A DNA stretch of 8,529 nt, taken from the NCBI GenBank assembly GCA_020722645.1, contig DYKL01000136.1, positions 1-8,529 of the forward strand, read 5' to 3'. Below the pieces are notes generated by a model. The model was not told where the DNA came from. It was given only the letters and a program-made list of their open reading frames with translations, and searched no databases. The DNA is from Acetofilamentum sp. Its GTDB lineage: Bacteria > Bacteroidota > Bacteroidia > Bacteroidales > JAFGUD01. The position numbers and the translations under genes are program-made. The first letter of the stretch is position 1; each line of letters opens with the position of its first letter. Positions 1 through 6,369 of this stretch are shown here, piece by piece.

Positions 1-31
1 ATTAATATTAGTCTGATTTTAAAGATATTTT

Positions 32-39
32 TATTTTTG
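32..39 (+). promoter_or_regulatory. Candidate -7 promoter box for the LytTR gene
   Basis: The sequence TATTTTTG matches the Bacteroidota -7 consensus TAnnTTTG and lies 17 bases before the ATG at 57. No clear -33 TTG is present at the usual 17-23 base distance, only a weak CTG at 13-15, so this is a tentative call that rests on one box and its position. Confidence 0.4.
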
Positions 40-56
40 TTAAAATTATTTTACTG

Positions 57-878
57 ATGACAAAAGAAAACTTGAATAATCTAACACTTATTACATCGGC
101 TTTTGGTGTTTTCATTTTTCTATTCTTGTTTATTTTCCAACCATTCGGAATATCAGAATTAGAAGTCAATAAGTTATCTTACACCGCAAGTTTTGGATTA
201 GTAACGCTAATTGTTATGTTTTTAGGTGAAATTTTTGAGTCAAAAATAATTAAACGTAAAAAAACAGAGAATAAGCTCAGAGAAATAATAATAGACTTTT
301 GGATTGTTATACCTATCGCCTGTGCAAACTGGTTTGTTGCTAATTTGTGGGGATATAAAACAAATTTCGGTTTTTTAATAATGCTTTTCATAACTCTGAT
401 AATCGGAATTATACCTTTTGCAATAATGTATTTGTTTATGGAAAGGAAACGCTATAGAGAAAGTTATTTTGAGTTATCCGAAAAAATGCATCAAAATCAA
501 GTTAAAGAAAAAAAAGAACCTGAAAACATCGAAATTATTTCTGAAAACATTGGTGAAAAAATCACTTTTAAGTCGAATGAACTTCTATACGTTAAAGCAG
601 AAGGAAATTACGCACTTTTTTGCTGTTTGCAAAACGAAAGAACAATCAAAAAATTGATGAGAATTTCTTTGAACAAAATAATGGAACAAATTGAATTACA
701 AGAACAAACAAGTTTTATACGAAATCATAAATCGTACATTGTAAATTTGGATAATGTAGATAAAGTTGTTGGAAATTCTAAACAATACAATTTTCATATT
801 AAACACACTGATTTATTTATACCGGTATCCAGAACTTTTTCAAAAGAAATCATCGAAAAAATAAGAAATGCCTCTTAG
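57..878 (+). CDS. Membrane-anchored LytTR-family DNA-binding transcription regulator
   Basis: This 273-residue protein joins a four-helix membrane part to a C-terminal LytTR DNA-binding domain. Hydrophobic segments are visible at about residues 10-31, 44-60, 80-98 and 105-127, followed by a charged linker (128-160). The LytTR domain spans about 160-270: it shows ELLYVKAEGNY (175-185), FIRNHKSYIVNLDNV (220-234) and IPVSRTF (255-261), all typical of the family. LytTR domains bind direct repeats in promoters. This architecture, with no receiver domain, is common in Bacteroidota, where the membrane part presumably senses an unknown signal. No histidine kinase gene is adjacent. The start is supported by a TAnnTTTG box just upstream. 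The TAG stop lies directly in the first unit of a heptamer repeat array. The domain call is firm; targets are unknown. Confidence 0.9.
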   Translation: MTKENLNNLTLITSAFGVFIFLFLFIFQPFGISELEVNKLSYTASFGLVTLIVMFLGEIFESKIIKRKKTENKLREIIIDFWIVIPIACANWFVANLWGYKTNFGFLIMLFITLIIGIIPFAIMYLFMERKRYRESYFELSEKMHQNQVKEKKEPENIEIISENIGEKITFKSNELLYVKAEGNYALFCCLQNERTIKKLMRISLNKIMEQIELQEQTSFIRNHKSYIVNLDNVDKVVGNSKQYNFHIKHTDLFIPVSRTFSKEIIEKIRNAS

Positions 879-1072
879 AATGTTGAATGTTGAATGTCGA
901 ATATTGAATGCTGAATGTCGAATTTTGATTGTTGAATATTGAATGCTAAATATTGAATGTTGAATGTTGAATGTCGAATATTGAATATTGAATGCTGAAT
1001 ATTGAATGCTGAATGTTGAATGTCGAATATTGAATATTGAATGCTGAATATTGAATGCTGAATGTCGAATGA
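877..1072 (+). repeat. Array of 28 in-phase heptamers (consensus TGAATGT/TGAATAT)
   Basis: From 877 to 1072 the DNA parses without a phase break into 28 seven-base units of the form [T/C]GAAT[G/A][T/C], with a few one-base variants such as TAAATAT and TGATTGT. The first unit (AGAATGT) overlaps the TAG stop of the LytTR gene. A 49-bp higher-order unit of seven heptamers occurs twice, identically, at 961-1009 and 1010-1058. Because 21 is a multiple of both 3 and 7, the array reads as an open frame with a seven-residue period on the - strand. That is a repeat artefact and not a protein. Confidence 0.9.
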
Positions 1073-1083
1073 TGGTTTATATA

Positions 1084-1119
1084 CTTTGTGTCTTTGTGCC
1101 TTAGTGGTTAAAATTAATT
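1084..1119 (+). repeat. Short dispersed-type repeat inside the heptamer region (CTTTGTGTCTTTGTGCC...)
   Basis: The spacer between the two heptamer blocks contains CTTTGTGTCTTTGTGCC followed by TTAGTGGTTAAAATTAATT. From memory, closely similar sequence recurs between genes in many Bacteroidota and other environmental bacteria, where its reverse strand is often mis-called as peptides containing 'KAQRHK'. Its function is unknown. The identification as a dispersed family is recalled, not computed; only one copy is in this window. Confidence 0.5.
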
Positions 1120-1120
1120 G

Positions 1121-1253
1121 AGAATATTGGATTACGAATGAAGAATGTCGAATATTGAATGCCGAATGTTGAATATTGAATGTTGAATATTGAATATTGA
1201 ATGCTGAATGTCGAATGTTGAGTATAGAATGATGAATGTCGAATATTGAATTT
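1121..1253 (+). repeat. Second heptamer block (about 19 units, first two degenerate)
   Basis: Units of the same [T/C]GAAT[G/A][T/C] type resume after the 48-bp spacer, in a phase different from the first block. They run in an unbroken seven-base register from about 1121 to 1253, with clear units from 1135 on, for example CGAATAT, TGAATGC, TGAATGT and TGAGTAT. More units diverge here than in the first block, and no 49-bp higher-order period is visible. The block ends 42 bases before the S23-family gene start. Confidence 0.85.
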
Positions 1254-1295
1254 ACATTAATCTTTTTATAAAAAAATATCACAAATAAAACAGTA

Positions 1296-1664
1296 ATGGA
1301 TAATAAAAAATTTGATTTACAGGATAGATTAATAGATTATTCTGTAAAAGTTATAAAACTATTAAGCTTTATTAAAAATGATGTCGCTGGAAGTCATTTA
1401 ACAGGACAATTAGTTCGTTCTGGTACATCTCCGGCTTTAAACTACGGTGAAGCACAAAGTAGCGAATCAAGAAAAGATTTTATTCACAAAATGAAAATTT
1501 GTTTAAAAGAGTTAAGGGAGACATACATAAACATTGAAATTATTAAAAGAGCAACTTTGCATTCTTCTGACGAAAAAATTAATGAAATACTTGAAGAAAC
1601 TAATCAACTTATTTCAATCTTCGTTAAAAGTATAGATACTGCTAATAAAAATTCTAACAAATAA
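1296..1664 (+). CDS. Four-helix-bundle protein (S23 / 23S rRNA-intervening-sequence family)
   Basis: This 122-residue protein carries the signature of the S23 family (TIGR02436/PF05635 type): QLVRSGTSPALNYGEAQ at residues 38-54, followed by SESRKDFIHKMKICLKELRET (57-76 region), then two more predicted helices to residue 112. Family members are small helical bundles that oligomerise. They were first noticed inside intervening sequences of 23S rRNA genes and are related to Avd of diversity-generating retroelements. No rRNA sequence and no reverse transcriptase is present here, so this is a free-standing chromosomal copy of unknown role. It is flanked by heptamer arrays that point in opposite directions, suggesting a repeat-associated cassette. 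No convincing TAnnTTTG box was found just upstream. The transporter gene follows after 45 bases, so co-transcription is possible. Confidence 0.88.
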   Translation: MDNKKFDLQDRLIDYSVKVIKLLSFIKNDVAGSHLTGQLVRSGTSPALNYGEAQSSESRKDFIHKMKICLKELRETYINIEIIKRATLHSSDEKINEILEETNQLISIFVKSIDTANKNSNK

Positions 1665-1668
1665 TGAA

Positions 1669-1703
1669 CATTTCGGTGTTCAAAATTCAATATTCAAAAT
1701 TCT
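1669..1703 (-). repeat. Short heptamer block in inverted orientation downstream of the S23 gene
   Basis: Read on the - strand, 1703 down to 1669 gives AGAATTT, TGAATAT, TGAATTT, TGAACAC and CGAAATG: five units in one seven-base register, the first three clearly of the same type as the arrays at 877-1253. The orientation is opposite to those arrays. The block fills the gap between the S23 gene and the transporter gene. Confidence 0.6.
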
Positions 1704-1709
1704 ATAAAG

Positions 1710-3149
1710 ATGAGCATTTTTAAAAAATTTCCACGTACATTTTGGGTTGCCAACAGTGTAGAACTTGTTGAGCGTGCTGCTTGGTACGGTTTATTCAACG
1801 TTTTGGCAATATATCTTACCGCTTCAACAGATACAGGAGCGTTGGGCTTTTCTCAGGAGCAAAAAGGGGCTTTAATGGGTATAATTACAGCTTTAGTGTA
1901 TTTTTTTCCTTTTTTCCTTGGTGCAATTTCAGACAGAATCGGGTACAAAAAAACTTTAATAATCGGCTTTACTTTTTATATTATCGGTTTTATTCTAATG
2001 TCAAGAGTTTCGGATTATTATCTTGTCTTTATAACTTTCGGGATTGTAGGTCTTGGTGCGGCTTTGTTTAAACCGATTGTGGCTGCGACGGTATCAAAAA
2101 CCACGACAGAACAGACCTCTTCGCAGGGCTTCGGCATTTTTTATATGATGGTTAATTTAGGAGCTTTAATCGGTCCGGTTGTTACATCAAAACTTCGTCA
2201 GACTAACTGGGACAATGTTTTTTATTTTGTTACAGGTGCAATTATTTTAAACATTATTTTGGTTTTGTTGTTTTTCAAAGAACCTGAAAGAGAGGTTAAT
2301 AATGATAGTTTCGGGGAAAGTATAAAGAAAATTTTTGAAAAAATATTTACAGTTTTCAAAGACTGGAAGTTCTTGCTGTTTTTATTAATTATTGTGGGTT
2401 TCTGGACTATGTATATGCAGTTGTTTTTTACGCTGCCTGTTTTTGTTGACCAATGGTTAGATACAAGTGCAATTTACAATGCTTTGGCAAAAATTTCGCC
2501 TACAATTGCAAAAGCCTTAGGCACATCAGAGGGAACTATTGCTCCTGAAATGATATTGAACGTTGATGCTCTGTATATCGTTATTTTTCAAATAATTGTT
2601 TCAACGGTTGTAATGAAATGGAAAGCTTTAAACGCAATGATTAGCGGTATTTTTGTTGCAGGTATAGGTTTAGGTTTGACGTTTATGTTTAATAACCCTT
2701 TTTTTATTTTCCTTGCAATTTTGGTCTTTTCGGTAGGTGAGATGGCAAGTTCGCCTAAAATTACGGAGTACATAGGATTAATAGCCCCCAAAGACCGAAA
2801 AGCTTTGTACATTGGAATGTCTTTTCTGCCTTTAGCAGGTGGTAATTTTCTGGGAGGATTTTTATCGGGCAATGTTTACGGAAAGATGTCTGATAAAATG
2901 ACCTTGTTGAAACAGGATTTTGAATCAAGAGGTTGGGAGGTGCCGACAATAAACAAAAATTTCACACAAAACGATTTTTTGAATCTGGCGGCTGAAAAAT
3001 TGAATTTTAATCAGTTACAACTGTCCGATTATTTGTGGAACACATACAATCCGCAAAACATTTGGTACGTTTTTACAGCTATCGGGCTATTCACTGTTTT
3101 TTGCTTATTTTTATACGATAAATTTATTCTGAAATCGAAAAAGAAATAG
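1710..3149 (+). CDS. POT/PTR2-family MFS transporter (probable proton-coupled peptide transporter)
   Basis: This 479-residue polytopic inner-membrane protein shows the hallmarks of the proton-dependent oligopeptide transporter family. An ExxER motif, E18-L-V-E21-R22 followed by AAWYG, lies in the first helix and is used in proton coupling. The MFS loop motif GAISDRIGYKK is at 71-81. FGIFYMMVNLGALIG at 141-155 matches the PTR2 signature, and GEMASSPKITEYIGLIAP at 343-360 matches the conserved C-terminal POT motif with its glutamate (E344). Many hydrophobic helices and a charged C-terminal tail are present, and the length is normal for the family. The inferred role is import of di- or tripeptides with protons. 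Substrate cannot be read from sequence, and residues 395-450 form a longer periplasmic or cytosolic loop than in the smallest homologues. The gene starts seven bases after a short heptamer block. Confidence 0.88.
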   Translation: MSIFKKFPRTFWVANSVELVERAAWYGLFNVLAIYLTASTDTGALGFSQEQKGALMGIITALVYFFPFFLGAISDRIGYKKTLIIGFTFYIIGFILMSRVSDYYLVFITFGIVGLGAALFKPIVAATVSKTTTEQTSSQGFGIFYMMVNLGALIGPVVTSKLRQTNWDNVFYFVTGAIILNIILVLLFFKEPEREVNNDSFGESIKKIFEKIFTVFKDWKFLLFLLIIVGFWTMYMQLFFTLPVFVDQWLDTSAIYNALAKISPTIAKALGTSEGTIAPEMILNVDALYIVIFQIIVSTVVMKWKALNAMISGIFVAGIGLGLTFMFNNPFFIFLAILVFSVGEMASSPKITEYIGLIAPKDRKALYIGMSFLPLAGGNFLGGFLSGNVYGKMSDKMTLLKQDFESRGWEVPTINKNFTQNDFLNLAAEKLNFNQLQLSDYLWNTYNPQNIWYVFTAIGLFTVFCLFLYDKFILKSKKK

Positions 3150-3229
3150 CTGTTTTGTAATTAACTGATTATTTGAGTTTTAAATTGTTTAATACTAATA
3201 AATTTATTGTAAGATAAAACGTAAAAACA

Positions 3230-4216
3230 TCAGCACGGATAGTCCAAAAACGGAACTTGCCAAATCTTAAGTTCTGTCCATAATTCTCCGTTATAAAAGA
3301 ATAATGTGCGTTTCCCATAGAAATCCTCTAAAACAAACTCAGGTATTTCGTCGTTATTCAAATCGCCGGCATACAAAACCTGAAATTTGTTTTCGGATAA
3401 ATGTTCTAATTTTAAATCATTGATTTTTTGAATTTTCCAGATTGAAAAAGATTCACAGTAAAAGTTACCGCAAGGTTCTCCGCCGGAATGATTATATATC
3501 AAATAAGTTGAAAAATCAGTTAGAGGAATATAATAAACTTGTTCGTAAATTATTTCATTTTCCCACCATTTTTTTGGTTCATAATAGTATATTTCATTGT
3601 ACATACTGTCAAATTTAAAGTACAAGTCGGTTTGAAATAATTTTTCTGAAATCAATGATTTAATAACTTTTTCATTCTCAATTGATTCTGAAACTTTATA
3701 ATTTTTAAAATTTTCGTTTAGAACATCAACAGAAAAGAGCAGTTCCTCTTCAATTTCTATATCAGAATTTAATCGTGCAACAAGAAAAAAAGCCCCAAGT
3801 TCCCAAATAATGTTCGATTTTTGCCTGTTTGTCAAAGAAAAATCATCGTACAATAAATCCCATTCACTCAGAACACCATAATGCGGAATACATTCAGCGA
3901 TTATTTTGATTGAATCAATAATTACCTCGTAAACCTTTCCTGATTTTCCGATAACTAAAAATTTTTTTCCTATTAAATCAATAGTTTTTTTGTCAAGAAA
4001 TTTATAATCAATATCTTTTGTTACAGAAAATCGCTCTTTAGAATAATGTATCGGACAGCTTGACGCAGAATTTAACAAATTAGTATCTTTAAATTGCTCA
4101 AGAATGATATATCTGTTTGATGAAACAAAAGCAAAATTATTGAAATTTTGTGCATTTGAAACATTCAAACAAAATATTATAACTACGAAAACAATCAAAT
4201 TACTTTTATTTTTCAT
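3230..4216 (-). CDS. Exported protein of unknown function, paralogue of the disrupted lipoprotein upstream
   Basis: The protein is 328 residues from the ATG at 4216, chosen because it gives a proper signal peptide: MKNKSN, a hydrophobic core LIVFVVIIFCL, then VSNA before Q23, a probable signal peptidase I site. A longer frame to 4291 is open but would bury the signal. I do not recognise the family. It aligns by eye with the gene just upstream over most of its length: FAFVSSNRYIIL near residues 28-39, an IPHYG...EW stretch, NIIWELGAFFLVA, EPCGNFYCESFSI, and a C-terminal DLNNDEIPEFVLEDFYGKR (from about 285) whose acidic spacing resembles a calcium-binding FG-GAP/VCBS-type loop. Both proteins end in a Pro-Cys pair. 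The 23-base gap to the upstream stop suggests one transcript. It faces the transporter gene convergently, with 80 bases between them and no clear terminator hairpin. Confidence 0.75.
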   Translation of the reverse strand: MKNKSNLIVFVVIIFCLNVSNAQNFNNFAFVSSNRYIILEQFKDTNLLNSASSCPIHYSKERFSVTKDIDYKFLDKKTIDLIGKKFLVIGKSGKVYEVIIDSIKIIAECIPHYGVLSEWDLLYDDFSLTNRQKSNIIWELGAFFLVARLNSDIEIEEELLFSVDVLNENFKNYKVSESIENEKVIKSLISEKLFQTDLYFKFDSMYNEIYYYEPKKWWENEIIYEQVYYIPLTDFSTYLIYNHSGGEPCGNFYCESFSIWKIQKINDLKLEHLSENKFQVLYAGDLNNDEIPEFVLEDFYGKRTLFFYNGELWTELKIWQVPFLDYPC

Positions 4217-4239
4217 TTTCCTGCTGAATTGTAATATTG

Positions 4240-5465
4240 TTAACAAGGGCAGTCTAAATAAGGTATTGACCACTCTTTGTATATTTTCCATTCATTGTCG
4301 ATTAGTTTTAATAAAACTCTTGTGCCGTAGAAATCATCTAAAATAAATTCTAAAATACCATCACCTTCTACGTCTATTGCCAGAACCAAATAATATTCTT
4401 CGTTTTCAGCGAATAATATTTCAGATGTGCCATCTTCGTTAAATTTTGTAATTGAATAAACATAAAAATAAAAATCACAGCCGCAAGGGTTTCCGGCAGT
4501 ACTTAAAACTGAAACATAAGTTTCATTGTTATCTGTCTCAAAACTTGCTCTCTGAATCCACGATTCTTCTGATTCCCACCAGTTATCGCCGGCATAAGAT
4601 TCATAACCGGCATATTCTTGCTGAAATGACTTAAATAATTCATTACCGGATAACTCATTATGAACTCTATCAACTAAAATATCATCTGCATCATAATTCG
4701 TAAAATATGCTTTTGATTGATTATCTTCAAAAGCAGCAAAAACAATCTCATTTTCATCATCTAATTCTTCATCAATTTTAAATTCAGCAACAAGATATTT
4801 TTCTCCTAAATTCCAAACTTCGTTGTTTATTTCTTCATCAGTATATACATAATCAGAATATTCTCCGCTCCAAGCCTGAACATTTCCAAAATGCGGGATA
4901 CTTTCACTCAACATTTTTATTGCAACAATCTCACCATCAACAATTTTTCCCTGAACAGTAGCAAGTTTGATTTTTTTACCAATTAAATTTTTATATTCAT
5001 CGTCAATTTCGTCAATATTTACATTTTTCACAGCCGAATACCTGCAACCGGAGTATGAATAATGTGCATAAGGTAAGCCACTGATGATATTAGTATCAGG
5101 ATTTGATTTTAATATTATAAATTTGTTTGATGAAACAACCATGAGAACCTTAAAGTTCTCACACCAATAGAATGAAAATAATTATAAACCAACAACTTAC
5201 AAAATTATTTACACATGAAACAACCATGAGAACCTTAAAGTTCTCACACCAATAGAATGAAAATAATTATAAACCAACAACTTACAAAATTATTTACACA
5301 TGAAACAAATGCAAATTCGCTATTATCGTCAGTTATATTTTTAACTTCATTTGTAACTTCTGTTTGATTATTTTTTTCGTCGTCGTATGATTCAGTTTTT
5401 TGGTTTGTGTTTTTGCAAGCCAACAATGACAAGCAAACTAACATTAAAAAAAAGTGTTTTTTCAT
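4240..5465 (-). pseudogene. Lipoprotein gene (unknown family) split by a 2 x 85-bp tandem insertion
   Basis: The 5' part starts at 5465 with MKKHFFLMLVCLSLLAC, a lipoprotein signal with the lipidated Cys at residue 17, followed by a polar linker up to SEFAFVS. The frame then enters the insertion and stops at TGA 5244-5246. The 3' part runs from the other side of the insertion to TAA at 4240-4242 and is undamaged (about 300 codons). Removing 170 bp joins FAFVS directly to SNKFIIL, exactly the FAFVSSNRYIIL of the downstream paralogue, and restores a 351-residue frame. The insertion supplies a new ATG (5140-5142) in frame with the 3' part, so a signal-less cytosolic protein starting MVVSSNKF could still be made. 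The C-terminal DVEGDGILEFILDDFYGTR resembles a calcium-type acidic loop. The ancestral role was probably a surface or periplasmic lipoprotein; no function is known to me. Confidence 0.8.
5131..5308. mobile_element. 85-bp satellite, two identical tandem copies plus an 8-bp remnant, inserted in the lipoprotein gene
   Basis: Positions 5131-5215 and 5216-5300 are identical over 85 bases, and each begins with TGAAACAA, which appears a third time at 5301-5308. The uninterrupted gene needs only one TGAAACAA, so the extra copies behave like an 8-bp target duplication, or equally like the edge of a tandem duplication. Each unit contains the inverted repeat GAGAAC-CTTAAA-GTTCTC and has no terminal inverted repeats and no coding capacity. 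The family is not recognised. Perfect identity of the two units means the duplication is recent, or that it is an assembly effect. Confidence 0.75.
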
Positions 5466-5479
5466 AATTATTTTTATTA

Positions 5480-5487
5480 CAAAAATA
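5480..5487 (-). promoter_or_regulatory. Candidate -7 promoter box for the lipoprotein gene pair
   Basis: On the - strand this reads TATTTTTG, matching TAnnTTTG, and it lies 14 bases before the ATG at 5465. No TTG was found at the expected -33 distance. Position and consensus fit make it the likeliest start of the transcript that covers the disrupted lipoprotein gene and its paralogue. Confidence 0.45.
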
Positions 5488-5595
5488 AACAAGTCTTTGT
5501 AAGTTTAAAATGAACTTTGAAAATAATTTCTTAAAATTTGATATTTTATGTTGATTTTTTATTTAATGAAGCTATGTTAAAAAAAATATTTTATT

Positions 5596-5603
5596 TTTCT
5601 TTG
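5596..5603 (+). promoter_or_regulatory. Weak candidate -7 box for folA
   Basis: TTTCTTTG differs from TAnnTTTG at one position and lies 10 bases before the folA ATG. No -33 TTG is at the usual distance. The call is tentative, and transcription would start only a few bases before the start codon. Confidence 0.25.
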
Positions 5604-5613
5604 CACAAAAAAA

Positions 5614-6123
5614 ATGACAGTAAAACCCCAAATATCAATAATTGTTGCCATTGCAGATGACTATGCTATCGGAAAAAACAATAAGTTGCTTACTTATTTG
5701 CCCAATGATTTAAAATGGTTCAAAAAAAACACGCTTGAAAAGACAGTGATTATGGGCAGAAAAACTTTTGAATCGCTGCCAAACGGTGCATTACCAAAAC
5801 GTACAAACATTGTTTTATCTAAAAACAAAGATTTTAATCCGCCAAATTGCGTCATTTTCAATGACTTGGATACATTAATCAGTAATTTAAAAACAGACGA
5901 GGAAAATTTTGTTATTGGTGGTGCCGAAATATATGAACTCTTTTTGCCTTTTGCAGACAAATTATACATAACCCGCATTCATAGCCCATTTGAAGCCGAT
6001 GTTTATTTCCCTGAATTAAATTTTGATGATTGGGAACTTGTCGAAAAAATTGAAAATTCAAAAGACGAAAAGAATAATTATGATTATGATTTTTTGGTTT
6101 ATAAGAAAAAAAATAGAAAGTAA
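5614..6123 (+). CDS. folA: Dihydrofolate reductase
   Basis: This 169-residue cytosolic enzyme reduces 7,8-dihydrofolate to tetrahydrofolate with NADPH, supplying one-carbon carriers for thymidylate, purine and methionine synthesis. Family motifs are complete: IVAIADDYAIGKNNKLL (10-26, Met20-loop region), LPNDLKWFK (29-37) with the catalytic acid D32 (equivalent to E. coli D27), MGRKTFESLPNGALPKRTNIVLS (47-69) with cofactor-binding residues, the FVIGGAEIYELFL stretch with the Gly-Gly pair at 102-103, and YITRI with the conserved Thr120. Oddly, the position matching E. coli Trp22 is Thr27 and that of Pro21 is Leu26; whether this is normal for the lineage cannot be told here. No thyA lies next to it. 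It is divergent from the lipoprotein gene and convergent with the RAYT gene, with a hairpin array in between. Confidence 0.95.
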   Translation: MTVKPQISIIVAIADDYAIGKNNKLLTYLPNDLKWFKKNTLEKTVIMGRKTFESLPNGALPKRTNIVLSKNKDFNPPNCVIFNDLDTLISNLKTDEENFVIGGAEIYELFLPFADKLYITRIHSPFEADVYFPELNFDDWELVEKIENSKDEKNNYDYDFLVYKKKNRK

Positions 6124-6160
6124 AACCAGAAGTGTCGCAGGACATTTAGGTGATGGCTCC

Positions 6161-6369
6161 ACGCTGTTTCGGTTTTGCAATCCGAAATCCACGCTGTTTC
6201 GGATTTGCAATCCGAAATCTACGCTGTTTCGGATTTGCAATCCGAAACCCACGCTGTTTCGGATTTGCAATCCGAAACCACACTGTTTCGGATTTGCAAT
6301 CCGAAATCCACACTGTTTCGGATTTGCAATCCGAAATCCACGCTGTTTCGGATTTGCAATCCGAAACCT
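6161..6369 (+). repeat. Array of seven 29-30-bp REP-like hairpin units
   Basis: Units start at 6161, 6191, 6221, 6251, 6280, 6310 and 6340. Each reads ACGCTG (ACACTG in units 5 and 6) followed by arms TTTCGGATT and AATCCGAAA around a TGC loop, then two or three variable bases. Unit 1 has one arm mismatch (TTTCGGTTT). The 9-bp stem with a 3-base loop and a conserved 5' tag is the layout of REP elements served by RAYT transposases. The array fills the gap between the convergent folA and RAYT genes and touches the RAYT stop codon. Several frames stay open across it only because 30 is divisible by 3. There is no unique spacer DNA between units, so it is not a CRISPR array. Confidence 0.92.

Noticed and set aside
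875..1282. A 135-residue - strand open frame with a seven-residue period (FNIQHSA-like)
   Set aside because: It is the translation of a 7-bp tandem DNA repeat, which leaves frames open with a 21-base period. Composition follows the DNA unit and no start or family evidence supports a protein.
1296..1664. Avd accessory protein of a diversity-generating retroelement
   Set aside because: The fold family is related, but no reverse transcriptase, template repeat or variable repeat is present. The sequence fits the general S23 family.
1296..1664. 23S rRNA intervening sequence
   Set aside because: No 23S rRNA sequence flanks the gene; the neighbours are repeats and protein genes.
2588..2949. - strand frames within the transporter gene
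   Set aside because: They are shadows of a well-supported POT-family gene and show no motifs.
3150..3229. Terminator between the convergent transporter and exported-protein genes
   Set aside because: The 80-bp AT-rich gap has no convincing inverted repeat followed by a T run.
3230..4291. Longer form of the exported protein starting at 4291
   Set aside because: The extra 25 residues overlap the end of the upstream gene and would put the signal peptide inside the protein. The start at 4216 gives a normal signal sequence.
6161..6369. CRISPR array
   Set aside because: The 30-bp units are directly contiguous with no unique spacers, each is itself a hairpin, and no cas gene is present.
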